From positions 307,501 to 371,500 of the forward strand of contig NZ_CP033868.1 of assembly GCF_009883795.1 (NCBI RefSeq): a DNA stretch of 64,000 nucleotides. Reading direction: 5' to 3'. The translations under genes and the position numbers were made by a program. This document shows positions 49,558-60,971 of this stretch, piece by piece. Numbering within the stretch: position 1 is the stretch's first letter; the number at the start of each line of letters is the position of its first letter. The stretch is from Coxiella endosymbiont of Amblyomma sculptum (GTDB lineage Bacteria > Pseudomonadota > Gammaproteobacteria > Coxiellales > Coxiellaceae). The notes under the pieces were generated by a model that was not told where the DNA came from, did not search any database, and saw only the letters and a program-made list of their open reading frames with translations.

Positions 49558-51633
49558 GTGCTCAACGAAATTCCAATTTCTGTTCTTAAAGGCGTAGGTC
49601 CAAAAACAGTTGAGTTTTTGCACAATCTCAATATTTATTCGATTCAAGATCTTCTGTTTCATTTTCCGTTGCGATACGAGAATCGAACGCGATTGATGCC
49701 ATTAGGTACATTACAACACGGTACTCAGACAACTGTAGAAGGTTCTCTCGAATTTACAAATATAAATTGCGGTCGGAAGACAAGCTTATTTTGTCGCATT
49801 AGAGACGAAACAGGATTTCTCGTTTTGAAATTTTATCGTTTTAGCTTTAGGCAGTATCAAACGTTTTTAGCAAAACGAGGATCTCGATTGAGGTGCTTTG
49901 GAACGGTTCGTCAGAATCTTCAAGGACAACTGGAGATGGTTCATCCGGAATATCGAATCGTTGGTATGGCCTCTATGACGGAACCTAGATATTTAACTCC
50001 CGTATATCCAACAACAAGAGGGTTAACACAAACCAAACTACGTAGTCTGTTTCTGCAAACGCTGCATTATCTAAAAAATCCTAATGCTTTTGAAGAATTA
50101 TTTCCGGAATCTCTACGAAAAAATTGGCATTTGCCAACTCTATCAGAATCTTTAATCTATGTACATTATCCTCCTCCGGATGCTCCTTTTGACTTGTTAA
50201 AAATAGGCAAACATCCAGCGCAAAAACGATTGGTCATCGAAGAATTGGTAGCACAACAGATTGGATTTCTAAATCCGAATTTTCGTAAGAAAACATATCT
50301 GGTGTCGGTTTCAAATCTAGAGTCGGACGGACAAAAGAAATTACGACAATTGCTATCTTTCAGACTGACGGATTCGCAGGAACGTGTTATTTGGGAAGTG
50401 AATCGAGATTTGAAACAATCGTACCCTATGAACAGGGTGATTCAAGGAGATGTTGGTGTAGGAAAAACTGTTATAGCGGCAATGGCGATTGTTAAGATAG
50501 TCGAAGGCGGTCATCAATGTGTTGTAATGGCTCCGACAGAAATATTAATTGAACAGCATTATCGCACTTTTCAACGATGGTTGAATCCTTTAGGCATAAA
50601 GGTAGGATGTCTAACCGGAAGTTTAGATCGTTTGTCTCGAGATCAGGCGCTGCAAAAAATATGTTCGGGGGAAAATCAAGTAATTATTGGAACCCATGCA
50701 CTTTTTCAAAAAGATGTAGTTTTTTGTAAATTGGGGCTCATTGTCGTTGACGAACAACACCGATTCGGTGTGTACCAACAATTATCTCTACAGAAGAAAA
50801 GAGATACTGCTATCCATTTACACCAATTGATTATGACAGCTACACCAATTCCAAGAACTTTAGCGTTAACAATCTACTCACATCTTGACATTTCTACAAT
50901 TAGCGAATTGCCGTTTGGAAGACAATCTGTGACTACTGTTTTGGTATCTAACGAGCGATGTGACGAAATAATTGCACGAATTGAAAAAAATTGTGAACAA
51001 GGAAAACAGGTTTATTGGGTATGTACACTGATTGAAAATTCTGAAACGTCTCGACACGCATCTGCCAAAACTACCTATCAAAAATTGCAAAAACGGTTGA
51101 CCCATTTAACTATAGGTCTAATTCATGGACGACTGAATAAAAGTGAAAAAAATTCTGTGATGAAAAACTTTAGATTAGGAAAAATTGACTTATTGGTTGC
51201 GACAATAGTAATTGAAGTAGGAATGGATATTCCCAATGCCAATTTGATAATTATAGAAAATGCGGAACGATTGGGTATTGCTCAAATTCATCAATTACGA
51301 GGGCGAGTGGGTCGTGGACAGAACAAAAGTTATTGTATTCTGTTGTACCAAAAACCATTGTCGCGACGTGCACAAGAACGCTTAGTTTTTCTGCGTAATT
51401 TGCGAGATGGATTTTCTATATCTCAAAAAGATCTAGAATTGCGTGGACCAGGAGAGCTTTTGGGAACAAAACAATCTGGATTGTCTCGATTACGTATTGC
51501 GGATTTGAAACGAGATCGATATTTATTGCTTCAAGCACGACAGATCGCACACCAAATGTTAAATCGGTACCAATCATTCTATACCGTCCGTTTGGTGAAA
51601 CGCTGGACTAAAAAAAATATCGATTTTTTGTAG
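49558..51633 (+). CDS. recG: ATP-dependent DNA helicase RecG
   Basis: Remodels stalled forks and branched DNA. N-terminal wedge domain, then helicase motifs: IQGDVGVGKTVIA (I), APTEILIEQH (Ia), DEQHRFGV (II), TATPIPRTLALT (III), and ATIVIEVGMDIPNANL through QLRGRVGRGQ (V-VI). 691 aa (E. coli 693). GTG start. Interacts with the Ssb tip in E. coli. Confidence 0.97.
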   Translation: MLNEIPISVLKGVGPKTVEFLHNLNIYSIQDLLFHFPLRYENRTRLMPLGTLQHGTQTTVEGSLEFTNINCGRKTSLFCRIRDETGFLVLKFYRFSFRQYQTFLAKRGSRLRCFGTVRQNLQGQLEMVHPEYRIVGMASMTEPRYLTPVYPTTRGLTQTKLRSLFLQTLHYLKNPNAFEELFPESLRKNWHLPTLSESLIYVHYPPPDAPFDLLKIGKHPAQKRLVIEELVAQQIGFLNPNFRKKTYLVSVSNLESDGQKKLRQLLSFRLTDSQERVIWEVNRDLKQSYPMNRVIQGDVGVGKTVIAAMAIVKIVEGGHQCVVMAPTEILIEQHYRTFQRWLNPLGIKVGCLTGSLDRLSRDQALQKICSGENQVIIGTHALFQKDVVFCKLGLIVVDEQHRFGVYQQLSLQKKRDTAIHLHQLIMTATPIPRTLALTIYSHLDISTISELPFGRQSVTTVLVSNERCDEIIARIEKNCEQGKQVYWVCTLIENSETSRHASAKTTYQKLQKRLTHLTIGLIHGRLNKSEKNSVMKNFRLGKIDLLVATIVIEVGMDIPNANLIIIENAERLGIAQIHQLRGRVGRGQNKSYCILLYQKPLSRRAQERLVFLRNLRDGFSISQKDLELRGPGELLGTKQSGLSRLRIADLKRDRYLLLQARQIAHQMLNRYQSFYTVRLVKRWTKKNIDFL

Positions 51634-51809
51634 AAAAATTGGGCCTATTTCTTTTTTTGGAATATAGAAAATTGTTTGGAAAACAGATCCACGCTACACC
51701 AACTAAAAGTAGTAGTGCTTATCCTATTGATTTTATAGATATTTCGGTCCTGTTTGGGACGATATTGCAGAAACAAATCCAGTGCAAAAAATAATTTAAA
51801 TTAAAAAGG

Positions 51810-51839
51810 TTGCATTAAGAGAAATTTCTAAGGTAGAAT
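51810..51839 (+). promoter_or_regulatory. Promoter of the outer-membrane protein gene
   Basis: TTGCAT (51810-51815), an 18-nt spacer and TAGAAT (51834-51839), 45 nt before the ATG. A GGGGAAA ribosome site precedes the start. Confidence 0.6.
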
Positions 51840-51884
51840 GTCCGCTCTTTTCGCAAAAATTAATTTGTTAATAGGGGAAATTCG

Positions 51885-52577
51885 ATGTTGATAAAAAAAT
51901 TAATAACATTTGCTACTGCTGGTGTTGCCGGTTTTGGTGTCGCTTCCATTGCGGTGGCTGGTGGTCCTGATTATGTTCCCGTTCCTTCGTCACCAAACTA
52001 TACAGGAATTTATATCGAAGGCAATGCGGGTTATGTTTATCACCCGTGGAGCAGTGATGCAACGACTGTTCCCGGTATACTCAAAGATTTTGCGCTCATT
52101 TCAAGCTCCTCCAAAGGGGATGGTGGTTCTACTTTTGGTGGAGATTTGGGTTACCAATTCAATCAAAATCTTGCTCTTGAAGGCGGGTGGTTTTATTTGC
52201 CCAAAGCTGCATTTACTACAGTTGATCCAGGAACTTTCACAATAAAGGGTGGTGTTGCTTATACAGCGTTAAAGGGTATGGCTCCTGTTTATGAGAATGC
52301 TTGTGTATTTGGAAAGTTGGGGGTTTCTTATACCTACAACTGGTCTAGTATCGCTTTGGCAAGTTCGGATTTAAATAGCACCACTAATGTCAGTAGCTGT
52401 TCCAATTATTGGAATCCGTTGTTTGCAGCGGGTATGCAGTACTACCTTTCGCCAAACTGGTCTGTGAGTGCACAATATACTTTTGTACCAGGTTATCGAA
52501 ACGCATCTTCCGATCGTTTTGTTACACCTGTAGCCCACCTGGTTACAATTGATATTGGTTATAAGTTTTTAATATAG
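51885..52577 (+). CDS. Outer-membrane beta-barrel protein with GGPDYVP mature N-terminus
   Basis: 230 aa. A signal peptide of about 25 residues (KK, a hydrophobic stretch, then SIAVA) precedes GGPDYVPVPS, a start typical of abundant outer-membrane proteins in Legionella and Coxiella. The body has alternating beta-strand patterns with repeated aromatic-glycine segments (YIEGNAGYVY, GGDLGYQF, ALEGGWFYL, KLGVSYTYNW, GMQYYL), consistent with an eight-stranded barrel, and ends VTIDIGYKFLI. Own promoter and terminator, so monocistronic. Function unknown; surface or porin-like role inferred. Confidence 0.85.
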   Translation: MLIKKLITFATAGVAGFGVASIAVAGGPDYVPVPSSPNYTGIYIEGNAGYVYHPWSSDATTVPGILKDFALISSSSKGDGGSTFGGDLGYQFNQNLALEGGWFYLPKAAFTTVDPGTFTIKGGVAYTALKGMAPVYENACVFGKLGVSYTYNWSSIALASSDLNSTTNVSSCSNYWNPLFAAGMQYYLSPNWSVSAQYTFVPGYRNASSDRFVTPVAHLVTIDIGYKFLI

Positions 52578-52599
52578 GGGAACATTAAAGGAAACATTA

Positions 52600-52636
52600 A
52601 AATTTAGGGGCGTACTCATTGCCCCTAAATTTTTTT
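52600..52636 (+). terminator. Intrinsic terminator
   Basis: A perfect 12-bp stem, AAATTTAGGGGC with GCCCCTAAATTT, around a 9-nt loop and followed by TTTT. It lies 23 nt after the outer-membrane protein stop. With folD ending at 52651 on the other strand it may act in both directions. It is the clearest intrinsic terminator I found in the window. Confidence 0.9.
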
Positions 52637-52650
52637 AAAATCTGAAAATT

Positions 52651-53601
52651 TTAAAGATCGGGAGTTTCGGGTTTCTTACACTTCCGATTCTCGCCTCTAC
52701 TAAATTTAGGATTTTCTAGACTAGACTGGGGATTCTCTAAAGTTTCAAGTTTCTCTAGATGGGTATAAGCTCGGAGTGTGTTTTCAAGAAGAGTGGCGAC
52801 GGTCATCGGGCCGACACCTCCCGGAACTGGAGTTATCCAAGAAGCTTTTTCTTTTGCGGTGTCAAAGTCAATGTCTCCAATAACCGTGTTTTGACCGCGT
52901 CTGCTGAAACCAGCATCAATTACGATAGAGCCTGACCTTATCCATTCACTCTGAATAATTCCAGGCCTCCCAATGGCAACAACCAACAAATCCGCTGCAC
53001 CAACGTGTTTTTCCAAATTTTGGGTAAAACGATGACATATTGTAACGGTGCATTTGGTTAGTAACAATTCCAAAGCCATGGGACGCCCTACAATATTAGA
53101 AGCTCCAACAATAACAGCGTGCTTTCCGGAGAGATCTTTTTTAGTTTCCTTTAAGAGAGTTATAATTCCAGCAGAAGTACAGGGTCGTAATGCCGGATTT
53201 CGTTGTATAAGACAACCGAGGTTGTATGGATGGAAACCATCTACATCTTTAGAAGGGTGGATTCGTTCGAGCAAACGAAGAGAGTTGATATGTGCAGGCA
53301 GAGGAAGTTGTAAAAGGATACCGTGGATGCTTGTATCGACGTTGCATTGGTCGATTTTCTTCTCCAGTTCTGTTTCTAAGGTGGTATCGTCCATCCTATA
53401 AACTGTTGATCGAATGCCGACCGATCGACAAGCCAGTTCTTTCTGGTGAACATAAGCGTTGGAAGCGGGATCTTTTCCCACCATAATTACGGATAACCCG
53501 GGCGTTGAAATGCCTTGTTTTTTTCGCGCAAATATGGATTTTTTGATTCGTATTCTGACCTTTTCTGCACATATGCGTCCATCTAAAATTCGAGCGGTCA
53601 T
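52651..53601 (-). CDS. folD: Bifunctional methylenetetrahydrofolate dehydrogenase/cyclohydrolase
   Basis: Interconverts methylene-, methenyl- and formyl-tetrahydrofolate, supplying one-carbon units for purines and initiator tRNA. GILLQLPLPAHIN, SKDVDGFHPYNLG, VIVGASNIVGRPMALELL and ITPVPGGVGPMTVATLLENT are conserved. 316 aa (E. coli 288). The extra about 27 C-terminal residues are repetitive (LETLENPQ, SSLENPKF) and encoded by short imperfect repeats. Confidence 0.95.
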   Translation of the reverse strand: MTARILDGRICAEKVRIRIKKSIFARKKQGISTPGLSVIMVGKDPASNAYVHQKELACRSVGIRSTVYRMDDTTLETELEKKIDQCNVDTSIHGILLQLPLPAHINSLRLLERIHPSKDVDGFHPYNLGCLIQRNPALRPCTSAGIITLLKETKKDLSGKHAVIVGASNIVGRPMALELLLTKCTVTICHRFTQNLEKHVGAADLLVVAIGRPGIIQSEWIRSGSIVIDAGFSRRGQNTVIGDIDFDTAKEKASWITPVPGGVGPMTVATLLENTLRAYTHLEKLETLENPQSSLENPKFSRGENRKCKKPETPDL

Positions 53602-53651
53602 AAAAACCTTCCCTTATAAAGGGATATTCCGTAACAAGAGGTATCTGTAAA

Positions 53652-54431
53652 TCAAAATTTGTCCTTCCATCGACGCAGAGCTGCGAAAAAGGAGATTGTA
53701 TCAGAGAAAGAATGTCCGTAATGTTTCTTCAGACTCTTCTGAATGTCTGCTTGGTGGCATCTGAGAAACGGATTAGTGTCAAGTTCTAGTCGAAGAGTTG
53801 AATACGACAGAGCAGGGAATTTTCCGTTGTCCTTTTTCTGAAAATTTGCAATGCGATTTTTAAGTTTGAGATTGTTAGGATCGACCATCTGAGCGAATTC
53901 AAGGTTTTTCTTAGTATATTCGTGTCCGCAATAAATACGGGTATTAGAAGGAAGAGCTGTCAACTTGAGTAAAGAATAATACATTTGACGTGGTGAACCT
54001 TCGAAAATCCGACCACAACCTCCGGTAAATAATGTATCTCCAGTAAAAACCCACTGAAAATCACAATAGTAGACAATATGACCTAAGGTATGTCCTGGAG
54101 TAGATAAAACTCGAAAGGTAATATCTAGAGAAGGTAAAGTAAGAAGACTGCCATCTTGTAAGAAGTGATTACACAAGGGAATTGCATCTTCAGAAGGTCC
54201 ATAAACGGATACAAGAACTCTTTTTAAGAGATCTGCAATACCGTTTGTATGGTCCCAATGGTGATGTGTAAGTAATATAGCTACTAGTGTCAAGTTTCTT
54301 TTCTTGAATGCATTGAGAATCGGTTCCGCTTCTCCAGGATCGATTACTATAGCATTTCGATTCTTTGGATGCGCTACAGTCCAAACATAATTGTCATTAA
54401 GAACAGGAATAGGAAAAATCATGTAAGGCAT
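53652..54431 (-). CDS. gloB: Hydroxyacylglutathione hydrolase (glyoxalase II)
   Basis: Hydrolyses S-lactoylglutathione, completing methylglyoxal detoxification. Metallo-beta-lactamase motifs: THHHWDHTNG, TPGHTLGHI, FTGDTLFTGGCGR and CGHEYTKKNLEFA. The frame is open to 54827 across rnhA on the other strand, but the homologous region begins at MPYMIFPIPVLNDNY, so the start is ATG 54431 (or 54422), giving 260 aa. Divergent from rnhA with a 58-nt gap. Confidence 0.93.
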   Translation of the reverse strand: MPYMIFPIPVLNDNYVWTVAHPKNRNAIVIDPGEAEPILNAFKKRNLTLVAILLTHHHWDHTNGIADLLKRVLVSVYGPSEDAIPLCNHFLQDGSLLTLPSLDITFRVLSTPGHTLGHIVYYCDFQWVFTGDTLFTGGCGRIFEGSPRQMYYSLLKLTALPSNTRIYCGHEYTKKNLEFAQMVDPNNLKLKNRIANFQKKDNGKFPALSYSTLRLELDTNPFLRCHQADIQKSLKKHYGHSFSDTISFFAALRRWKDKF

Positions 54432-54489
54432 CAGAAAGAAAAAATCGTTTGACTGTGGAAAAATTAAATGCTGAGCGGTATTATAAAAT

Positions 54490-54963
54490 ATGAATTTGGA
54501 ATGTGTAAATACTGAAAAGAGATCGCTAAAACATTGTGTGTATTTATATTGCGATGGCGCTTGTCGCGGAAATCCAGGACCTGGGGGATGGGGGGTTGTA
54601 CTGCGTTGTAATGGTTGTGAACGGCAAATTTTCAACGGAGTTTCTAATACGACTAATAACAAAATGGAACTAACAGCTGCTATCGAAGGACTCAAATTGC
54701 TAAGGTATTCTTGTTGTGTAGTTCTTACTACAGATTCCCGGTATTTGTACCTTGGGATCACCGAGTGGCTTCCTGTCTGGAAGAAAAGACAATGGAAAAC
54801 TGGTAAGGGCAAGACGGTTAAAAACAAGGTGTTGTGGAAATCTCTAGAATATGAAGTTAAACGCCATACAATTTATTGGAAATGGGTAAAAGGACATAGC
54901 GGTCATCCAGAAAATGAAATTGCGGATCGCCTTGCCAATCGCGGTATCGATGAATTGTATTAA
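54490..54963 (+). CDS. rnhA: Ribonuclease HI
   Basis: Degrades RNA in RNA-DNA hybrids. Catalytic D22, E60, D82 and D146 have the 38-, 22- and 64-residue spacings of E. coli RNase HI (D10, E48, D70, D134). CDGACRGNPGPGGWG and KGHSGHPENEIADRLA are conserved. 157 aa with about 12 additional N-terminal residues. Pairs with dnaQ, as in E. coli where the two are adjacent but divergent; here they are co-directional. Confidence 0.95.
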   Translation: MNLECVNTEKRSLKHCVYLYCDGACRGNPGPGGWGVVLRCNGCERQIFNGVSNTTNNKMELTAAIEGLKLLRYSCCVVLTTDSRYLYLGITEWLPVWKKRQWKTGKGKTVKNKVLWKSLEYEVKRHTIYWKWVKGHSGHPENEIADRLANRGIDELY

Positions 54964-54970
54964 GTCTTGA

Positions 54971-55681
54971 TTGGAATTGATTTTGGTGCGACAAATTGTT
55001 TTGGATGTAGAGACGACCGGCCTTGACTCAGGTGCAGGGCACCGAATTATTGAGATTGGTTGTTTGGAAATGACCAACAGACGTTTGACAGGTCGGAATT
55101 TGCATTTCTATATCAATCCCAATCGCTCTATCGAACGCAATGCTTTTGCTGTACACGGAATTTCTGAAAGTTTTTTGACTGATAAGCCCCTCTTTAGCGA
55201 TATTGCGGATGAGCTCATTATTTTTCTTCAAGGATCAGAGTTGATTATTCATAATGCTTCTTTCGATACAGCTTTTTTAGACTATGAATTGAAACTTACG
55301 GGAAGGGATTTTCAGAAAATCTCCGATTATTGCCAAATTTTGGATACTTTAACCATCGCTCGAAAAAAGCATCCGGGACAGCACAATAGTTTAGACGCTC
55401 TTTGTCGGAGATACCATATTGATAATTCCAGACGGAAATACCATCATGGAGCGCTGTTAGATACAGAACTTCTGGCTCAGATTTACTTACTAATGACCGG
55501 AGGACAAACCAATTTATTTGAATCAAAAAATTTCACTAATTCCACACAATTGTCTCGAATAAAAATTCAGCGCTTGGGTAAAGACCGAAAATCTTTTCGT
55601 ATTATAGAAGCGAATGAAAAAGAAAAAATGGCGCACAAAGAATTTTTAGCGTTGTTGAGAACAAAAGGAATGTGTTTGTGA
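54971..55681 (+). CDS. dnaQ: DNA polymerase III epsilon subunit (proofreading exonuclease)
   Basis: 3'-5' proofreading subunit of the replicase. Exo I DVETTG, Exo II HNASFDTAFLDYE and Exo III HGALLDTELLA are present. NSLDALCRRYHIDNS is conserved, and GGQTNLF matches the site of the clamp-binding motif. 236 aa. The start is uncertain: TTG 54971 gives the same N-terminal length as E. coli; TTG 54983 and GTG 54986 are alternatives. Confidence 0.94.
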   Translation: MELILVRQIVLDVETTGLDSGAGHRIIEIGCLEMTNRRLTGRNLHFYINPNRSIERNAFAVHGISESFLTDKPLFSDIADELIIFLQGSELIIHNASFDTAFLDYELKLTGRDFQKISDYCQILDTLTIARKKHPGQHNSLDALCRRYHIDNSRRKYHHGALLDTELLAQIYLLMTGGQTNLFESKNFTNSTQLSRIKIQRLGKDRKSFRIIEANEKEKMAHKEFLALLRTKGMCL

Positions 55682-55690
55682 TTGTATAAT

Positions 55691-56971
55691 TCAATTGGAA
55701 ATAGCACGATAACCAATGTCATTTCGATAATGACAGTTAGGCCAACTGATTTGATTGACAATTTGGTAGGCTCTTTTTTGCGCTTCTTTCAGGCTAAATC
55801 CTAAAGCGGTTATAGAAAGAACGCGTCCACCGCTAGTTACGGTGAAACCGTTTCTTTTTTTTGTGCCTGCGTGAAAGATTTTAGCGTCAGGCGTCAAAAC
55901 GCGATGTAAACCTTCGATGATGTCGTCTTGTGTATCGTTGTTTTCAGGATAATTTTTGGAAGTCATAACAACGGTGAGAGCGGATCTTGGGTCCCAAACA
56001 ACGTTGATTTTGTCCAATCCGCCAGACACAGCGGATAAAACTAGTTCAATTAAATCTGATTGCAATCGCATCATAAGCGTTTGGGTTTCTGGATCTCCTA
56101 ACCGCACATTGAATTCCAATACTTTTGGTGTATTCTCTGGAATGATCATCAATCCCACATATAAAAATCCTTGATAAGAGATGCCTTCTGCTCTTAAGGC
56201 AAGAATGGTGGGGTTCACAATCTCATTCACTATCTTCTCTTGTAAGATACAAGATAAGAAAGGGACAGGAGAATAAGTACCCATACCTCCTGTATTTGGA
56301 CCTAAATCTCCGTTTAATAGTCGTTTGTGATCTTGCGAACCGGCTAATGGCAAAATGTGTTCCCCATCGACTACCACAGTAAAACTTAGTTCTTCTCCGT
56401 ACAGAAATTCTTCGATTATGATTTCTTGTCCCGCAGAGCCAAATTTTTTCTTCTCCATGATAGAAACGATCACATCTTGTGCTTCCGTTAAAGACTGCAC
56501 GACAAACACACCTTTTCCTGCCGCAAGCCCGCTGACCTTAATAACAACAGGAAACGATTGGTTGGACAGATACGATAAAGCGTCCCTTTGTTCTGTAAAA
56601 GTCACAAAATTTGCAGTAGGAATGTTATGTCGATACAAAAATTTCTTACAAAAACTCTTTGAAGCTTCTAGATTTGCAGCTACTTGTGTTGGACCAAAAA
56701 TCCGCAAATTTTCTTGACGAAACTGATCAACAATTCCCAATGCTAAAGGCACTTCGGGCCCTATTATAGTGAGATCTATCCTGTTTGTTTTTGCAAAATT
56801 AATCAGTGCGAGAATATTGTAAGAATCGATAGAAACATTTTGTATTTTGTTTTCAAAGAAAGTCCCGGCGTTTCCAGGAGCAACCCAAACTTTTTTAACT
56901 TGATCCGATTGTGCTGCTTTCCACGCCAAAGCGTGTTCTCTACCTCCGCTACCAATAATCAAAATACGCAT
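55691..56971 (-). CDS. purD: Phosphoribosylamine-glycine ligase
   Basis: Second step of purine synthesis. GSGGREHALAWK at the start, PGNAGT, GPEVPLALGIVD, the ATP-grasp segment VIKVSGLAAGKGV and NVRLGDPETQ are conserved. 426 aa, typical. Converges on dnaQ with a 9-nt gap. With purH at the window end it gives two purine genes near thiC, which shares the intermediate AIR. Confidence 0.96.
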   Translation of the reverse strand: MRILIIGSGGREHALAWKAAQSDQVKKVWVAPGNAGTFFENKIQNVSIDSYNILALINFAKTNRIDLTIIGPEVPLALGIVDQFRQENLRIFGPTQVAANLEASKSFCKKFLYRHNIPTANFVTFTEQRDALSYLSNQSFPVVIKVSGLAAGKGVFVVQSLTEAQDVIVSIMEKKKFGSAGQEIIIEEFLYGEELSFTVVVDGEHILPLAGSQDHKRLLNGDLGPNTGGMGTYSPVPFLSCILQEKIVNEIVNPTILALRAEGISYQGFLYVGLMIIPENTPKVLEFNVRLGDPETQTLMMRLQSDLIELVLSAVSGGLDKINVVWDPRSALTVVMTSKNYPENNDTQDDIIEGLHRVLTPDAKIFHAGTKKRNGFTVTSGGRVLSITALGFSLKEAQKRAYQIVNQISWPNCHYRNDIGYRAISN

Positions 56972-58897
<1,926 letters not shown>

Positions 58898-58904
58898 TGA
58901 AAGA

Positions 58905-59912
58905 ATGAAAGCTGGAATTGTGGGGGCCGGTTTAATAGGGCGTTTGTTGGCTTGGAGATTGATTTCTTCCGGATGGAAAGTGACTTTGTTTGATAAGGAT
59001 GACAAATGTGGTCGAAAAAGTACTGCTTATGCAGCAGCAGGGATGCTGTCTCCCGTATCCGAGTGTGAAACTGCAAATCGAATGATTTTCGATTGGGGCA
59101 TATCGTCGCTAAAACAATGGGAGCAATGGCTAACCGAATTGTCAGATCCGGTTTTTTTTCAAAGAAAGGGAACGATTGTGATTTCCCATCTAGAAGATGC
59201 AGAGGAAGAAAGCCGATGGGTGAATCGAATTCAGTATAAAAAAATGAAAGGATTGTGTATTCGCAAATTGTCTTCGTCTGAAATGAGGACATTAGAGCCG
59301 GAATTAAATTTTCAAGAAGGGTATTTTCTGCCCCAAGAAGCACATATTGATCCTCGGGCAGTACTAAAGGCATTAGAGAACGAATTGACCGTCGATTGTT
59401 GGTACGAAAACAAACTGGTAGATAAAATAATGCCTTATCGTATTATTGTGCGAGAAACATCACATTCATTTGATTGCGTATTTGATTGTCGAGGAATTGG
59501 CGGCGCTGATCAATTTGATGATTTGCGAACTGTACGAGGAGAGTTGATTCATTTGTATGCACCGGATGTGCATTTAAGTCGTCCTATTCGATTGCTCCAC
59601 CCTCGCTACAGAGTCTATATTGTTCCAAGACCCAATCAGATTTATCTCATTGGTGCAAGCGAAATAGAATCAGGAGATATATCACCAATTTCTGTCCGTA
59701 CCTGTTTGGAATTGTTATCGGCAGCCTATAGCGTTCATCGTGGGTTTTCTGAAGCGAGAATTATAGAAACAATAACGGCTTTACGGCCGGCTTTGTCTGA
59801 TAATTTACCTCGTATTCTCTGGAAAGAAGGTTTGGTTGCTGTTAATGGATTGTATCGTTATGGTTTTTTATTAGCGCCGGCGCTAGTTAGTGAAATTGTA
59901 AGAAATTTGTAA
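58905..59912 (+). CDS. thiO: Glycine oxidase ThiO
   Basis: FAD enzyme that oxidises glycine to the iminoglycine needed for the thiazole ring under aerobic conditions. The dinucleotide-binding motif GIVGAGLIGRLLAWRL is at the N-terminus, followed by AAAGMLSPVSE, typical of ThiO. 335 aa. Starts seven bases after thiC. The choice of ThiO over the oxygen-sensitive ThiH indicates an aerobic or microaerobic route. Confidence 0.92.
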   Translation: MKAGIVGAGLIGRLLAWRLISSGWKVTLFDKDDKCGRKSTAYAAAGMLSPVSECETANRMIFDWGISSLKQWEQWLTELSDPVFFQRKGTIVISHLEDAEEESRWVNRIQYKKMKGLCIRKLSSSEMRTLEPELNFQEGYFLPQEAHIDPRAVLKALENELTVDCWYENKLVDKIMPYRIIVRETSHSFDCVFDCRGIGGADQFDDLRTVRGELIHLYAPDVHLSRPIRLLHPRYRVYIVPRPNQIYLIGASEIESGDISPISVRTCLELLSAAYSVHRGFSEARIIETITALRPALSDNLPRILWKEGLVAVNGLYRYGFLLAPALVSEIVRNL

Positions 59913-59916
59913 TAAG

Positions 59917-60174
59917 ATGGTTTGTAAGATGGCAGAAGAAAAAATTTCTTCCAAAGAGAAAGTAGAAACGGGATTGCTCAGCATCTATTTAAATGGAAAA
60001 TCTTTAACGATCTCCCCGAACACCACATTGAAACAATTACTAACCGAAAAGAATTTTTCGGGAGTATTCGCTGTGGCGATTAACGAAGTTGTGGTTCGCA
60101 CCAACAGATACGAAACAACTGTTATTCAATCCGAAGACCGTATCGAAATAATAACAGCGATGTATGGAGGTTGA
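59917..60174 (+). CDS. thiS: Sulfur-carrier protein ThiS
   Basis: Ubiquitin-fold carrier of the thiazole sulfur. It ends in the required GG, and the core [21 protein letters not shown] through [10 protein letters not shown] matches the family. 85 aa from the first ATG or 81 from 59929; about 15-20 residues longer at the N-terminus than E. coli ThiS (66). ThiF, which adenylates this GG end, is not in the operon. Confidence 0.93.
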   Translation: MVCKMAEEKISSKEKVETGLLSIYLNGKSLTISPNTTLKQLLTEKNFSGVFAVAINEVVVRTNRYETTVIQSEDRIEIITAMYGG

Positions 60175-60188
60175 GCCATACATCTGTT

Positions 60189-60971
60189 ATGTGGTCTATC
60201 TCCAATACCAAAATTACTTCACGATTGTTATTGGGTACTGCGCAATACCCATCTCCGAATGTCCTCTGTGAAGCCATTAATACGTCTGAAACTGAAGTCA
60301 TCACTGTATCCTTGCGTCGACAACTTCCGGGAAAAAAAAGCAGTCGCTTTTGGGAGTTGTTGCGATCCTTATCGTGTCATGTCCTTCCAAATACAGCTGG
60401 ATGTTCTGTTGTTGAAGAAACTCTAGCTACGGCTCAACTAGCTCGAGAATTATTTGACACCCATTGGATTAAATTAGAAATTGTCGGTGACGAATATACT
60501 CTGCAACCAAACCCTTTTGTTCTTGTAGAAGTTGCCGAAATTTTGATTAGAGAAGGATTCGAAGTGCTTCCGTATTGTACAGAAGATCTAGTTCTGTGTC
60601 AGCGTTTAATTGATGTTGGTTGTCGTATTTTGATGCCTTGGGCTGCACCGATTGGCAGCGGGTTGGGATTGATGAATTCTTACGCCTTACGTCTCTTACG
60701 AGATAGATTTCCTAAAACCACATTAATTGTTGATTCGGGGATTGGAAGACCTTCTCATGCAGTACAAATTATGGAAATAGGATTTGACGCTGTATTGTTA
60801 AATTCAGCAGTGGCGTTATCTAATGATCCTGTTATGATGGCTCAAGCGTTTGCTCATGCGGTTAAATCTGGACGATTAGGTTACGAATCTGGAATAATTG
60901 AAAAGCGTAACGTCGCTAAAGCCACAACTCCTTTAATTGATAAACCGTTTTTAACGGATTTATCCAAATGA
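60189..60971 (+). CDS. thiG: Thiazole synthase
   Basis: Condenses DXP, iminoglycine and ThiS-borne sulfur to the thiazole. [17 protein letters not shown] holds the Schiff-base lysine. [10 protein letters not shown] and the phosphate-binding [15 protein letters not shown] are conserved. The frame is open to TTG 60171, which sits directly on the GGAGG of the thiS end and is too close to it, so ATG 60189 is preferred (261 aa). Confidence 0.93.
   Translation: MWSISNTKITSRLLLGTAQYPSPNVLCEAINTSETEVITVSLRRQLPGKKSSRFWELLRSLSCHVLPNTAGCSVVEETLATAQLARELFDTHWIKLEIVGDEYTLQPNPFVLVEVAEILIREGFEVLPYCTEDLVLCQRLIDVGCRILMPWAAPIGSGLGLMNSYALRLLRDRFPKTTLIVDSGIGRPSHAVQIMEIGFDAVLLNSAVALSNDPVMMAQAFAHAVKSGRLGYESGIIEKRNVAKATTPLIDKPFLTDLSK

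Noticed and set aside
54432-54827. N-terminal extension of gloB to 391 codons
   Set aside because: The extra 132 residues lie opposite rnhA and the start of the intergenic gap; glyoxalase II homology begins at 54431 or 54422.
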